A DNA stretch of 64,000 nucleotides from DAIDKA01 sp036267975 (GTDB lineage Bacteria; Pseudomonadota; Gammaproteobacteria; Steroidobacterales; Steroidobacteraceae), in contig DATAVA010000012.1 in assembly GCA_036267975.1 (NCBI GenBank), positions 137,475-201,474 of the forward strand, written 5' to 3'. The notes beneath the pieces were generated by a model. That model ran no database searches. It saw nothing but the letters and a program-made list of their open reading frames with translations, and was not told where the DNA came from. Shown here one piece after another: positions 51,165-60,721 of the stretch. The translations under genes and the position numbers were made by a program. Numbering within the stretch: position 1 is the stretch's first letter; every line of letters starts with the position of its first letter.

Positions 51165-53405
51165 TCACGGCAGGGTCAGCGCAATAAGCTCGCCGGGATG
51201 ATCTTTCGCCCCCGTCGCTACGACGATGTACTGCCGCCCGTAAACCGCGTAGGTCATCGGCACGCCCGACTGGTTGGCCGGCAAGGTCATCTGGCTGATG
51301 ATGGCGCCCGATGTCTTGTCATAGGCGTAGAACTGGTTGCCGCCGCCGCCGGCGCGATACAGCCCGCTGCCTTCCCCTGCGAACAGCAGGCTCTTGGTCA
51401 CGAGCATTCCCACCTGATCGAAGGACCCGGTCCGCGGCAGACGGATACCGGCCAGCGCCGTATTGTGCGTCGCCCATTCCGGCGTCGCACTGTTCGGTAT
51501 CACCCACAGGTGATCCCCCGAGTTGAGGTCGATGGCCGTGATCCGACCCCAGGGTGGCTTGATCAAAGGCAGCCCATTCGGGCCACCTAAGGAACCATGG
51601 GGGAATCCTTCCCCATACACCCCGACGTAGCGCTCGTCCGAGATTTTCGGATCTGCGTGCAGTCCGATCGGGCATACCGATGAAATCGAGCTGACGTAGA
51701 AGATGCCGGTCTGCGGATCGACGGCGGCACCCTGCCAGTTCGAGCCGCCGGACAGACACGGTCGCAGCAGCGTGCCCAGGTTTGCGCCGTCCACGACGAG
51801 CGAGGGCGGCATGTATGGCGGCCCGAAGCGATAGTCCTTGACGATGGCCTCGGCCTGTTTCTTCAAGTCGGGCGTGAAGTCGATGAGATCCTCGATCCGC
51901 AGGCCTTGAGGCTCGTAGGGTGCGGGCCGCGTCGGGAAGGGCTGGGTGCGCGAAGTTCTCTCGCCCGGCACATCGCTCTGCGGCACCGGGCGTTCTTCGA
52001 TCGGCCATACGGGTTTGCCGGTCACGCGATCGAAGACGAAGATCAGGCCCATCTTCGTGACCTGCACGACCGCCGGGATCTTCCGGTGCTGTACGGTGAT
52101 GTCCACCAGCACCGGGGCGGCCGGCAGATCGTAGTCCCAGATATCGTGGTGAACGATCTGGTAGTGCCAGATGCGCTTGCCGGTCTTCGCATCGATGCAC
52201 ACGAGCGCATCGGAGAAGAGATTGTTGCCGGTGCGGTGGCCGCCGTAGAAGTCCGCAGTCGGCGCCTCGACCGGCAGGTACACGAGGCCGCGCGCGACAT
52301 CTGCCGAGAACGGTGCCCACACCGCGGTATTGCCGGTATAGGAGTTGCTGTTGCCGTCCCAGGTGTCCGAGCCGAATTCACCGGCTTGTGGAACGGTATG
52401 GAAGGCCCACAGCTGCGCACCGGTGCGCGCATCGTAGCCGCGGATCCAGCCTGGTACGGCCACCTTTGAGGGTGGCGCACCACCGGCGGAGAAGGAGACT
52501 CCGGCCACCACCACATCGCCGACGATCACGGGCGGAGAACTGGAACCTGGAGGGGTCTTCGGCAGGTCGGCGACGCGCGGCAGGCCATCCTTCAGATCGA
52601 CGATGCCGGCCTTGCCGAATGAATCGATCGGCCGGCCGGACAGCGCATCCAGGGCAACCAGCTGAAAGCCCGGCGTGATGGTGAAAATGCGGCTGCCCTC
52701 GCCGTGCCGGCTGCTGCGCCAGTAGGCGACGCCGCGCCCCGAATTGCGGCGCGGCGCGACGGCGCCGCGCTCGCCCTCATCGAGGCGATACATCCACAGC
52801 GTTTCCCCGTTCGTCGCATCGATGGCCACGACGTCGCGGCGGATACCTGCGGTGATGTACAGGATCCCGTCCGCCATGAGCGGCGTCGGACGGTAGTAGT
52901 ATTCGGGCACGGGTCCGAAGTTATCGGACTTCCAGCGCCACGCGATGCGCAGCTTCGCAACATTGTCGCGATTGATCTGGTCCAGCGGAGAATAGCTGCT
53001 GCTGGCCAGATCATCGCGGTTGTTCAGCCACTCGACCGTGGTCGGAATGCGCTTCATGCCGGCAGCGGGTGGCGCGGCGGGCGGTACCACCCAGCCGTTG
53101 GCATGACGGATGCGGGTGAGCGCCGCCGCGTAGTCCTCGTCACTCAGGGAACCCGGAGCGGTGGGCGGCATGGTGCGGCGCGTGAACTCATCGAGTCCGG
53201 CCGGGGGAACCGCGGCCCAGCGCTGCGCAAAGCCGCTGCCGATCAATGCCGGTCCGGTCTCCCCGCCGCGCAGTTCCGGACCGTGACAGGCGGCACAGGT
53301 GCGCAGGTAGGCATCATCCTGGGCCTGCGCGCGCGTGCCTGCGCACAGCAGCACCAGGCCCGCGCACAGGGCGCCGCAGGATCCGAATAACGCTCGGCTC
53401 AACAT
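51165..53405 (-). CDS. Quinoprotein dehydrogenase with N-terminal cytochrome c domain
   Basis: 746 residues, exported (signal to about QAQ at residue 29). The heme site is CAACHGPELRGG near 37, followed by a probable Met ligand in RRTMPPTAPGSL. The propeller from about 125 resembles membrane glucose dehydrogenase-type PQQ enzymes (SYSPLDQINRDNVAKLRIAWRW, DATNGETLWMYR, DARTGAQLWAFHTVP, GTGNNLFSD-type regions, DKTSGAIISQM). It may oxidise sugars or alcohols and pass electrons to the heme, but the substrate is not determined. It is divergent from the dehydrogenase at 53473 with only 67 bases between start codons, suggesting shared control. Confidence 0.84.
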   Translation of the reverse strand: MLSRALFGSCGALCAGLVLLCAGTRAQAQDDAYLRTCAACHGPELRGGETGPALIGSGFAQRWAAVPPAGLDEFTRRTMPPTAPGSLSDEDYAAALTRIRHANGWVVPPAAPPAAGMKRIPTTVEWLNNRDDLASSSYSPLDQINRDNVAKLRIAWRWKSDNFGPVPEYYYRPTPLMADGILYITAGIRRDVVAIDATNGETLWMYRLDEGERGAVAPRRNSGRGVAYWRSSRHGEGSRIFTITPGFQLVALDALSGRPIDSFGKAGIVDLKDGLPRVADLPKTPPGSSSPPVIVGDVVVAGVSFSAGGAPPSKVAVPGWIRGYDARTGAQLWAFHTVPQAGEFGSDTWDGNSNSYTGNTAVWAPFSADVARGLVYLPVEAPTADFYGGHRTGNNLFSDALVCIDAKTGKRIWHYQIVHHDIWDYDLPAAPVLVDITVQHRKIPAVVQVTKMGLIFVFDRVTGKPVWPIEERPVPQSDVPGERTSRTQPFPTRPAPYEPQGLRIEDLIDFTPDLKKQAEAIVKDYRFGPPYMPPSLVVDGANLGTLLRPCLSGGSNWQGAAVDPQTGIFYVSSISSVCPIGLHADPKISDERYVGVYGEGFPHGSLGGPNGLPLIKPPWGRITAIDLNSGDHLWVIPNSATPEWATHNTALAGIRLPRTGSFDQVGMLVTKSLLFAGEGSGLYRAGGGGNQFYAYDKTSGAIISQMTLPANQSGVPMTYAVYGRQYIVVATGAKDHPGELIALTLP

Positions 53406-53472
53406 GATGTCCCCCTGGAAGCGGTATTCTGCACGATATTCTGAAGGCCGGACCGTGCGCGAGGGGGCGTGT

Positions 53473-55350
53473 ATGAGATTCGACAGCCGCTATCCATGCC
53501 TGTTCGCCGTGCTGGTGCTGGCCTGCAGTGCGCGCGCCGCGCCGCGGCCGGCCACCGCACAGGCTGGCCAGGCCGTATACCAGCGCGCCTGCGCACTATG
53601 TCATGACCACGGTGAAGCGCTGCGCGCGCCCACGCTCGCGACCCTCAGGGGCATGCGTTACCAACAGATCTACTACGCACTCACCGTCGGCAAGATGCAG
53701 GCCCAGGGACAGACGCTGAAGGGAGCTGAGCGTTCCGAACTCATCGACTTTCTCATCGGGCGGGCGCGCGTGAGCGATGCCTGGAGCGCGCAGATGCGTT
53801 GCACGCCCGCGCGGCGCAAGGTCGACCTGAGCATGCCGGCGACAGTGGCGGATTTCGGCTTCGACCCGCACAACCACCGGCACCTCACGGCACAGGAGGC
53901 GGGCATCACGACGGCTGACTTCCGTCACCTGGACCTCGCCTGGGCGCTGGCTTTTCCGCGCGCCACGACGATGCGCGCGCAGGCCGCGGTGGTGGGCTCG
54001 ACCCTGTTTCTACCGGTCGCCGATGCCGCGCAGTTGTATGCGATCGATATTGCCGCGCAGCCGTGCCTGAAATGGATCTATAAGAGCGATGTGCCGCTGC
54101 GCACGGGAGTGGGCTACGGAACGCTGCCGGGATCGGGTCGCAAGGTGCTGGTTTTTGCCGATGTCGGCACCCGTATCCATATGGTCGATGCGGCAACCGG
54201 TGCGCCGATCTGGAAGCACGCGGTGCATCTGACCTCGCTGTCGAACACGACCGGTACTCCAGTATTGCTGGGCGGCCGCGTCTATGTGCCGCTGTCGGCC
54301 TCGGAAATCAATGTCGGGGCGGACGCGAAACATCTGTGCTGTACGACGCACGGTGCCGTGATTGCCCTGGACGCGCGCACGGGCCGGCAGATCTGGGCGG
54401 CCCATACCATGCCGGACGCCACGCCGCGCGGCGACCGTGGCGATGGTCAGATGATGTGGGGACCGTCGGGGGCACCGATCTGGACGTCTCCGGCCATCGA
54501 TGAGCAGCGCGGCGTGCTGTACGTGGGCACGGGAGAGGCGACTTCGGCTCCGGCCGCGCCGACCACCGATTCGGTGCTGGCCATCGATCTGAAATCCGGC
54601 GCGATCCGCTGGCGCTTCCAGGCCACGGCGGATGACATTTTCCTCACCGGTTGCATGCTGAAGCATGACGGCCTGAACTGCCCGCACGAGGGGCGCCTGC
54701 TCGATCACGACTTCGGGGCATCGATCGTGTTGGCCCGGCGCGCCGATGGTCACGATATCGTGTTGGCCGGTCAGAAGTCCGGGACGCTCTATGCGCTGGA
54801 TCCGGATGCGCAGGGCAAGGTGCTGTGGAAGCACAGCTTCGGCGCAGGTTCAGTGATCGGCGGCATCCACTGGGGGCTGGCATTTGATGGCGCACGTGTC
54901 TTCGCGCCCATGAACACTTTCCCCGGGGCCGATGGCAAGGATCCGGGCGAGCGGGCGGGGCTGCACGCCGTTGCGGTGGATACGGGGACGGTGCTGTGGT
55001 CGTACTATCCACAGCCGGACTGTTCGGGCGGGCGCAGGACCCGCGTGCGCACCTGCGCGACCGTCACGGGCATGACCGGCGCGCCGGCCGTGATTGCCGG
55101 TGCCGTGGTGGAGGGCAGTGCCGATGGCTTCCTGCGTGCGTTTGATGCGAACACCGGCGAGCTGTTGTTTCAGTACGACACCACTACACCCCTCACGACG
55201 GCCAACGGCGTGCCCGGCGTCGGCGGAGCCTTGGACAATGCCTCGATCGTGGCAGCCAACGGCTATCTGTTCGTGAATTCAGGTTATGGACTAATCGGCG
55301 GGCAGACAGCGGGGAACCTGTTTCTGGCCTTCCATGTGAAAGCGCACTGA
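53473..55350 (+). CDS. PVA-dehydrogenase-like quinoprotein with cytochrome c domain
   Basis: 625 residues from ATG 53473. The signal peptide (to about ARAA) is followed by a cytochrome c domain with heme site CALCHDHGEALRAP at about 35-48, and a PQQ propeller. The SNTTGTPVLLGGRVYVPLSA segment, CCTTHGAVIALDARTGRQIW and GPSGAPIWTSPAIDEQRGVLYVGTGE are the pattern of polyvinyl-alcohol dehydrogenases and their relatives. The cysteine pair CC (KHLCCTTHG) is a known feature of PQQ enzymes. The polymer substrate is not proven. It is first of a three-gene run with DUF6152 and the GTW protein. Confidence 0.85.
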   Translation: MRFDSRYPCLFAVLVLACSARAAPRPATAQAGQAVYQRACALCHDHGEALRAPTLATLRGMRYQQIYYALTVGKMQAQGQTLKGAERSELIDFLIGRARVSDAWSAQMRCTPARRKVDLSMPATVADFGFDPHNHRHLTAQEAGITTADFRHLDLAWALAFPRATTMRAQAAVVGSTLFLPVADAAQLYAIDIAAQPCLKWIYKSDVPLRTGVGYGTLPGSGRKVLVFADVGTRIHMVDAATGAPIWKHAVHLTSLSNTTGTPVLLGGRVYVPLSASEINVGADAKHLCCTTHGAVIALDARTGRQIWAAHTMPDATPRGDRGDGQMMWGPSGAPIWTSPAIDEQRGVLYVGTGEATSAPAAPTTDSVLAIDLKSGAIRWRFQATADDIFLTGCMLKHDGLNCPHEGRLLDHDFGASIVLARRADGHDIVLAGQKSGTLYALDPDAQGKVLWKHSFGAGSVIGGIHWGLAFDGARVFAPMNTFPGADGKDPGERAGLHAVAVDTGTVLWSYYPQPDCSGGRRTRVRTCATVTGMTGAPAVIAGAVVEGSADGFLRAFDANTGELLFQYDTTTPLTTANGVPGVGGALDNASIVAANGYLFVNSGYGLIGGQTAGNLFLAFHVKAH

Positions 55351-55381
55351 CGCAATATCGACACAGGGATGGAGGGACGCC

Positions 55382-55816
55382 GTGGGTAAACTCAATATTG
55401 TGGGGACCGGGTCGAAGCTGTTCGGCCTGATAACGCTCGCGTTGCTATGGGGCAGCGCGCCGTTTGCCTCGGCGCATCACTCGCTTGCCGGTGAGTTCGA
55501 TACGAGCAAGAAGCTGGTGCTCAAAGGCACTGTCGCACGGGTCGATTGGGCCAATCCGCATATCTATCTTTACCTGGACGTCATCGACGCCGGCGGGAAA
55601 TCCGCCACCTGGCAGCTCGAGTGCGTACCCGTCGCGATGGCGCGCAAGGCCGGTGTGAGCAAGAAAATGCTGACGGCGCAGGGCGCGCACGTGACCGTCG
55701 ATGCCTTTCCAGCCCGAGACGGCACGGCGCATCTGGGCTACATGGCGAAAATCACTTATGCCGACGGGCATGATTTCCAGTTCGCGCCGGACAGCACAGC
55801 AGCGGCGGCAAAGTAG
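55382..55816 (+). CDS. DUF6152 family exported protein
   Basis: 144 residues from GTG 55382 (GGAGG six bases upstream). Signal peptide to about ASA, then HHSLAGEFDTSKKLVLKGTVARVDWANPHIYLYLDV, a pattern of DUF6152: HHS, FD, G-T-V, NPH. The conserved His residues suggest metal binding, but no role is known. DUF6152 genes often neighbour PQQ dehydrogenases. It is 31 bases downstream of the dehydrogenase. Confidence 0.82.
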   Translation: MGKLNIVGTGSKLFGLITLALLWGSAPFASAHHSLAGEFDTSKKLVLKGTVARVDWANPHIYLYLDVIDAGGKSATWQLECVPVAMARKAGVSKKMLTAQGAHVTVDAFPARDGTAHLGYMAKITYADGHDFQFAPDSTAAAAK

Positions 55817-55843
55817 CAACCGACGAAAGATTAAGGAGTGCGT

Positions 55844-56668
55844 ATGCGGCGTCGTGAATCAGGCGGGGCACTGGCCCTTGCGGCGTTACTCTGCTTCGTG
55901 TGCGTCGATGCGGCTGCCAGCGATGCCGCCGCGCCGCAGCCGGTGCCGCGTCTTGCGGATGGTCATCCGGACCTGAACGGTACCTGGGACGATGGGGCCG
56001 GCATCGATTTCGTTCATCCCCAGAAATCGGCGAATGGCACGATCTGCATTTCCGGCTGCGCCTCTGCCGCACCGCCACCGCAGGGGGCCAAGGCGCCCCC
56101 CCGGCCGGCACCGAATTTTCCTCAGTACAAGCCGCAGTTCCTGGCCAAGGTCGCGGACCTGAACAAGCGCCAGGTCGCCACCGACCCGGTGCTGCGCTGC
56201 AAGTCCCCGGGGGTGCCGCGGATCGGGCCGCCGGCCAAGATCGTGCAGATACCCGGCCAGGTGGTGTTCCTGTACAGCGATGTTTCCGGTGCCTTCTATC
56301 GCATCATCCCGACGGATGGCCGCCCGCACCGTGATGATGTCGATGAGAGTTATCTGGGCGACTCGGTTGGCCACTGGGAGGGCGACACGCTGGTCGTCGA
56401 AGCCAATCAGTTCAACGACGACAGCTGGCTGACGGACAACGGCGCCTTCCACACCACCGGCCTGCGCGTCACGGAGCGGCTGCGGCGCGTCGGCGATGCG
56501 CTTGAGTATCAGATGCAGGTCGACGATCCGAGCGTGCTGGCCGAACCGTGGCGGCCGGCAATGAAAATGGTGAAGCACGCGGCCGCGGAGCTTGTCGAGC
56601 CGGCGCCCTGCGTCGACCGTGATCTGAAGCATCTGGTCGACGACACCCATCATCCGAATCCGCGCTGA
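55844..56668 (+). CDS. Exported GTW/DD-motif protein of the quinoprotein cluster
   Basis: 274 residues from ATG 55844, where AAGGAG sits five bases upstream. Signal peptide to about AAS, then DGHPDLNGTWDDGAGIDFVH. The body contains GHWEGDTLVVEANQFNDDSWLTDNGAFHTTGLRVTERLRR, a recurrent family in acidobacteria and gammaproteobacteria with the pattern DGHPDLxGxW and GHWEGDTLVVE. The function is not known. It ends three bases from the convergent DUF3857 gene. Confidence 0.7.
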   Translation: MRRRESGGALALAALLCFVCVDAAASDAAAPQPVPRLADGHPDLNGTWDDGAGIDFVHPQKSANGTICISGCASAAPPPQGAKAPPRPAPNFPQYKPQFLAKVADLNKRQVATDPVLRCKSPGVPRIGPPAKIVQIPGQVVFLYSDVSGAFYRIIPTDGRPHRDDVDESYLGDSVGHWEGDTLVVEANQFNDDSWLTDNGAFHTTGLRVTERLRRVGDALEYQMQVDDPSVLAEPWRPAMKMVKHAAAELVEPAPCVDRDLKHLVDDTHHPNPR

Positions 56669-56671
56669 AGG

Positions 56672-58654
56672 CTAATTGCCGGCGGTGCGGCGCAGGACCA
56701 CGACCTGCTGCTCGTCACCGGCGATGGTCCTGTAGAACTGCTTCAACTGTTCGGCATGCGCCACCGGGACGGAGACCTGTTTGATCGCGAAGCTGCGCGT
56801 GTAGCGCAGCAGCTGGCCGGTCACTTCCACCTTGCTGTGATACGCGGCGTACGGATAATCGACGTCCAGCGGCTGCGGCATGTCATCGACAACGTAGCCA
56901 GGTGGCAGGGTGATTTCGAACAGGTCGGTATCCATGCGCGGACTTTCGAATTCGATATCGTTCTCGCGTGCTTCCTTGGTTTCCAGCAGCCCGGACCCAT
57001 CGCTGCCCAGCACGCGCGGTCGTAGCGTCAGGAGGTTGCCGCTGGCTTCGGCGAAACGCTGTACTTCGAAATTGTAGTGCCACTCGAGCGGCTGATCGTG
57101 CGCGTGCAGGTTGCGGATCGTCGCACTGGTCAATGTGAAACTCGGGAATGCTTCGGCCATCTCGGCCTCGATGGGCTTGATCTGGTCGGTGTTGAGGGTG
57201 GCAACATCCACCTCACCGCGCGCGAACGCGGCGGCATCGCCGGTGGAGACTTCCTGGACCTCGCCGCGCAGCGTCCCGGATCCATCGAGGGTCAGGTGCG
57301 CCGTGCGTTGCCGTGAGCTTGCCGTCACCGGAAGCACCGGCAGATGCACCAGTTCACTGCCTGCGGCCGTCACCAGCAAGCCGTAGCCATCCTGCAGCGG
57401 ACCGGACAACGCGCCCAGCGGGGTATAGGTATCGGTCGGATCGAAGTAGAGGATGCGCCCGAGTTTCGGCTGGGTCGCGGTGGCGAGCAGTCCAGCACCA
57501 TCGATTCCGGCGGGCAGGTGGATGGCGAGAATCACATGGTCGAAACCCAGATTGGGCGGCGTCGACGCACCGATCGCGCCGCGCTCGGAGTTGACGATGA
57601 CGTACGATGAGCCGACGCCGATTTCCTTGAGCATGGTGCCTAGCAGCGTGGCCTTGTCCTTGCAGTCCCCGTAGCGGTGCGTGAAGACGTCCGCCGCGGC
57701 GTGCGGCTGGTAGCCGCCGATGCCGAGCTCGATGGCCACGTAACGCACATCGTTTTGCACGAAACCGGCGAGCGCCTGGACCTTGCCGAACAGCGTGGGT
57801 TGCGCCGCCGTCAGCGCCGCCACCTGCTGCTTGATCGCCGCGGAAGTCGCCAGCTGGCCTTGAGCGAGGTTCAGATACCACGCACCGACATCGGACCAGG
57901 TCTCGAAGCCCTGGCCATGTCCGTTCGGCGGTACCAGCGAGATCGCAAGCCTTCCGGAGATGGCTTCCCATGGCGGCATCTGCCGCTCCTCGTGGATCGC
58001 CTTAAGATCGGTGAGCGTCCACAGGGTGCGGGTGCCGCTGGTGACTGCAGGCGTCTCGGCGTGATTGATCCAGTGCGCCTTGTAGCTCCAGCCGCCGGGC
58101 AGCTCTAGATTGTAGTGAGTCTCACGAACCGGTATTTCATCCTGGAAGACCCAGTCGTCCGCCAGCAGATAGGGCTGCAGTTCGCGCGTGTATTCATAGG
58201 CAATGATGTTGCCGGGCACGACGCCCGGAATCCGCAGCAGCTTGCTGCGCGCATCACCGACCAGTTCGCCCGCGGCGACGCCGATGATTCCCGACTCCAC
58301 GGCCTCGCTGTCTGCGACGTCGACCGCTTTGGCGCCGGGTGCCAGGTTCCAGCCGTGCATGCCGGTGATCCGGCTCTGGGCACCGGCGTCGGCGCGGATG
58401 ACGCCGTAGCGGACACCCTCGGGTCGCAGGATCTTGATGACCTGGCGCACGACGCTCTGGAGCGTGCCGTTGGGTCGCACGGTGAGCGTCATATCACTGT
58501 AGAGGATTGCCGCGGTCGTTTTCGCATCGTGCTCGGGTACCGGCGCCGTCAACTGCGCCTGCACCCAGGACGGCACTGTCACCGCCTGGACATATGGCGC
58601 GGCACCGGCCACCACCAGCCCGACGAATATCGCCATGATGGCGCGCTGCTTCAT
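56672..58654 (-). CDS. DUF3857/transglutaminase-like protein, intact catalytic Cys
   Basis: 660 residues from ATG 58654. A signal-like N-terminus (MKQRAIMAIFVGLVVAGAAPYVQA) precedes a DUF3857 beta-sandwich and a transglutaminase-fold domain. HRYGDCKDKATLLGTML near 375 carries the nucleophile Cys, FDHVILAIHLP near 417 the His, and FDPTD near 450 the Asp, so a papain-like triad is complete. Such proteins are periplasmic or membrane-associated, and their substrate is unknown. It lies directly downstream of a paralogue that has lost the Cys, separated by one base. Confidence 0.85.
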   Translation of the reverse strand: MKQRAIMAIFVGLVVAGAAPYVQAVTVPSWVQAQLTAPVPEHDAKTTAAILYSDMTLTVRPNGTLQSVVRQVIKILRPEGVRYGVIRADAGAQSRITGMHGWNLAPGAKAVDVADSEAVESGIIGVAAGELVGDARSKLLRIPGVVPGNIIAYEYTRELQPYLLADDWVFQDEIPVRETHYNLELPGGWSYKAHWINHAETPAVTSGTRTLWTLTDLKAIHEERQMPPWEAISGRLAISLVPPNGHGQGFETWSDVGAWYLNLAQGQLATSAAIKQQVAALTAAQPTLFGKVQALAGFVQNDVRYVAIELGIGGYQPHAAADVFTHRYGDCKDKATLLGTMLKEIGVGSSYVIVNSERGAIGASTPPNLGFDHVILAIHLPAGIDGAGLLATATQPKLGRILYFDPTDTYTPLGALSGPLQDGYGLLVTAAGSELVHLPVLPVTASSRQRTAHLTLDGSGTLRGEVQEVSTGDAAAFARGEVDVATLNTDQIKPIEAEMAEAFPSFTLTSATIRNLHAHDQPLEWHYNFEVQRFAEASGNLLTLRPRVLGSDGSGLLETKEARENDIEFESPRMDTDLFEITLPPGYVVDDMPQPLDVDYPYAAYHSKVEVTGQLLRYTRSFAIKQVSVPVAHAEQLKQFYRTIAGDEQQVVVLRRTAGN

Positions 58655-58655
58655 C

Positions 58656-60608
58656 CTAATGCCGCGCCGCAGCGGCCGGTTCGAACGACACGACGGCGCG
58701 CTCGATATCGGCGGCCTGCACCTCCTGATAGAACTTGCGCAGACTGTCGTAGGCGGTCGTGGCGAGCAGCAGCAGCCCGAAGTCGAGTTGGCGGGTGAAA
58801 TGCAGGGTCTGGTGGCCATTGACGAGCGCGGTGCGGTAGAGCAGCCGCTTCAAATCCACATTGTGATCGTCCGGCACGCTGTCGGCGACCCATCCGGCCG
58901 GCAGCTCGATCGTCACGTCATCCAGGTGCTGGTAGAAATTGTCGAAGTAGAGCGGCTGGGCACGGGCCACGTGCGTGAACATGGCCTTCTCCTCGGCACC
59001 GAACAATGCCACGGGCAGCAGCATGCGGCGCCCGGCACCGACACCCCAGCCGGGAACTTCGAGGTCGTACTGCGCGACCAGTGGCGCATCCCAGGCGCTC
59101 CAGTCCGGCGTATTGGTCAGCGTGACCGTGATGCCGGTCGGAATCGCCCGCTGCACTTCATCCTCCAGATACTGTTTGCGTTGCGTGTCGTCCTCGGCAC
59201 GTTCGTTCAGGCGGCGCGCGGCGGCCTCCTGGCCGGTGTAGGTGACCGTGAGCTTCCCGGCGAGTGTGCCGCGGTCCAGTTTCAACGCAGCCTTGCGCTC
59301 GATGCGTGAGTCCGCGGGCGCCGACATCGGCGTGTCGATCCAGGCCGCGCTGTCCTTGGTGAGGCGCAGTCCCTCGACGCCGGTCTCCCACCACGGCAGC
59401 ATGCCGAAGGGTGTGAACGGGACTCCTGGATCCAGATACAGCGCCTTGCCGTCGAGCTGGACCAATACCAGATTGGAATTGAGCTGCCCCGCATTCATGA
59501 GCCGCTTGTCGAAGAAATATCGATCCCGAGTCGCGATCAGCACCGGATCGGCCGCAAAGCCGGCGGCGCGTGCGAGGGCCAGGTACAGCCAGGTGATCTG
59601 CAGGCCATCGCCATAGCCCTTCTGCCACACGTCGGCTACATCGCCGATGTCAGCAGCCTTCTGGTGCTTCGCCTCCTGCTGCGACTGCGACTCGAAACTC
59701 AGATTGTCGATCTGCGCGACGCGGGCATAGATCTTGCGCAGCTTTTCTTCGGGGGAATCGCTCGGCGCGATGATCTGGGCGACGGCTTGCGTCATCACGC
59801 GATTTGCAACCGCGAACTTCTGCAGATCGCGGTACAGGCGCCGGCCAGTGTCCTTCCAGTACTCATCCGGCTTGGGTGCGTTCATCAGGGTGGAATCGTA
59901 GATGAAGTCCACTCGGGTACGCATTTCGTCCGCCGGCGGCATGAAATCCTCTTCCACGAACGCGGGGATGCCATGGGCCTCGAACCGGATCATGCTGTGT
60001 TCTTTCTTCGGCTCACTCGAGCCGGCAGGCAGGCCGCGCGGCCAGCTCCAGCGCAGCGCGAATTCCGGCTCCGGTTCCAATGAGAACTTTGCGTGCTCGG
60101 TGTACAGGTCCGCGCTCAAGATCCAGCGCGAGTCATAGATCCAGCCGTGGCGCAGCACGTGGGTATAGCGATATTCGATGATGCTGCCGACCTGAACCGC
60201 GGGCAGCGTCAGCGTCTTGGTCAGCAGCTTCTCGCCGCGCGCCTTGACGACCGTCGTCTCATAGACCTTGCCGTCGAACGCCACGCTCGTGCCGTCCGGA
60301 TGGATGGTTCGCGCCTGGATGAAACCTATCGATTCGTACTGCCCATCGAAGGGTATCTCGACGTTGGCGTACTTGAGGCCCTCGTCGTTGAGTATCTTGA
60401 TGCGCACGTAAACGCGCTCGAAGGAGTTCACGTCGCTGCGGTCGATCTGACGGTACAGATAGATGGCGGCCGCGCCGGGCGCATTCGGTTCGCTCGTCAT
60501 CTGCAGTTCATGGGGATCGATCGGAAGCCAGTCCGCGGCCGCCGCGCTGCGCAGCATCAATATCCCGGCCAACGCGAACGCGAAGCCATAGGCCCCAATA
60601 CGCACCAT
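58656..60608 (-). CDS. DUF3857/transglutaminase-like protein with degenerate active site
   Basis: 650 residues from ATG 60608, which gives a signal peptide (MVRIGAYGFAFALAGILML...AAA); an upstream ATG at 60647 is possible. It is the same architecture as the downstream gene, but the catalytic Cys position reads QKGYGDGLQITWLYLALARAAG (Cys replaced by Gly) and the His position reads LNSNLVLVQLD (Asn in place of His). Only the Asp equivalent remains (LYLDPGVPF). It is probably a non-catalytic partner of the adjacent enzyme. Confidence 0.83.
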   Translation of the reverse strand: MVRIGAYGFAFALAGILMLRSAAAADWLPIDPHELQMTSEPNAPGAAAIYLYRQIDRSDVNSFERVYVRIKILNDEGLKYANVEIPFDGQYESIGFIQARTIHPDGTSVAFDGKVYETTVVKARGEKLLTKTLTLPAVQVGSIIEYRYTHVLRHGWIYDSRWILSADLYTEHAKFSLEPEPEFALRWSWPRGLPAGSSEPKKEHSMIRFEAHGIPAFVEEDFMPPADEMRTRVDFIYDSTLMNAPKPDEYWKDTGRRLYRDLQKFAVANRVMTQAVAQIIAPSDSPEEKLRKIYARVAQIDNLSFESQSQQEAKHQKAADIGDVADVWQKGYGDGLQITWLYLALARAAGFAADPVLIATRDRYFFDKRLMNAGQLNSNLVLVQLDGKALYLDPGVPFTPFGMLPWWETGVEGLRLTKDSAAWIDTPMSAPADSRIERKAALKLDRGTLAGKLTVTYTGQEAAARRLNERAEDDTQRKQYLEDEVQRAIPTGITVTLTNTPDWSAWDAPLVAQYDLEVPGWGVGAGRRMLLPVALFGAEEKAMFTHVARAQPLYFDNFYQHLDDVTIELPAGWVADSVPDDHNVDLKRLLYRTALVNGHQTLHFTRQLDFGLLLLATTAYDSLRKFYQEVQAADIERAVVSFEPAAAARH

Positions 60609-60648
60609 TGCCTCAGTCCCCCTGCGATTCTTATTCTTAGCTCGCATT

Positions 60649-60674
60649 CCCGACCAAACATTTGATCGGTCGGG
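60649..60674. promoter_or_regulatory. Inverted repeat, candidate repressor operator
   Basis: CCCGACC (60649-60655) and GGTCGGG (60668-60674) form a perfect 7-bp inverted repeat around 12 bases. It lies 12 bases downstream of the -10-based start site predicted for the DUF3857 pair and inside its leader. The size suits a TetR-type operator, though a leader hairpin is also possible. No regulator gene is adjacent. Confidence 0.35.
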
Positions 60675-60693
60675 CTGCGGATTCGCATAGTAG

Positions 60694-60699
60694 ATTATA
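60694..60699 (-). promoter_or_regulatory. Possible -10 box of the DUF3857 pair
   Basis: The minus strand reads TATAAT at this position, a perfect sigma-70 -10 hexamer, about 86 bases upstream of ATG 60608. No good -35 hexamer is seen at 16-18 bases upstream, so an activator or extended element may be needed. Start site would be near 60686. Confidence 0.35.
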
Positions 60700-60721
60700 A
60701 GTGCTCGTGATCAAAGAAGAT

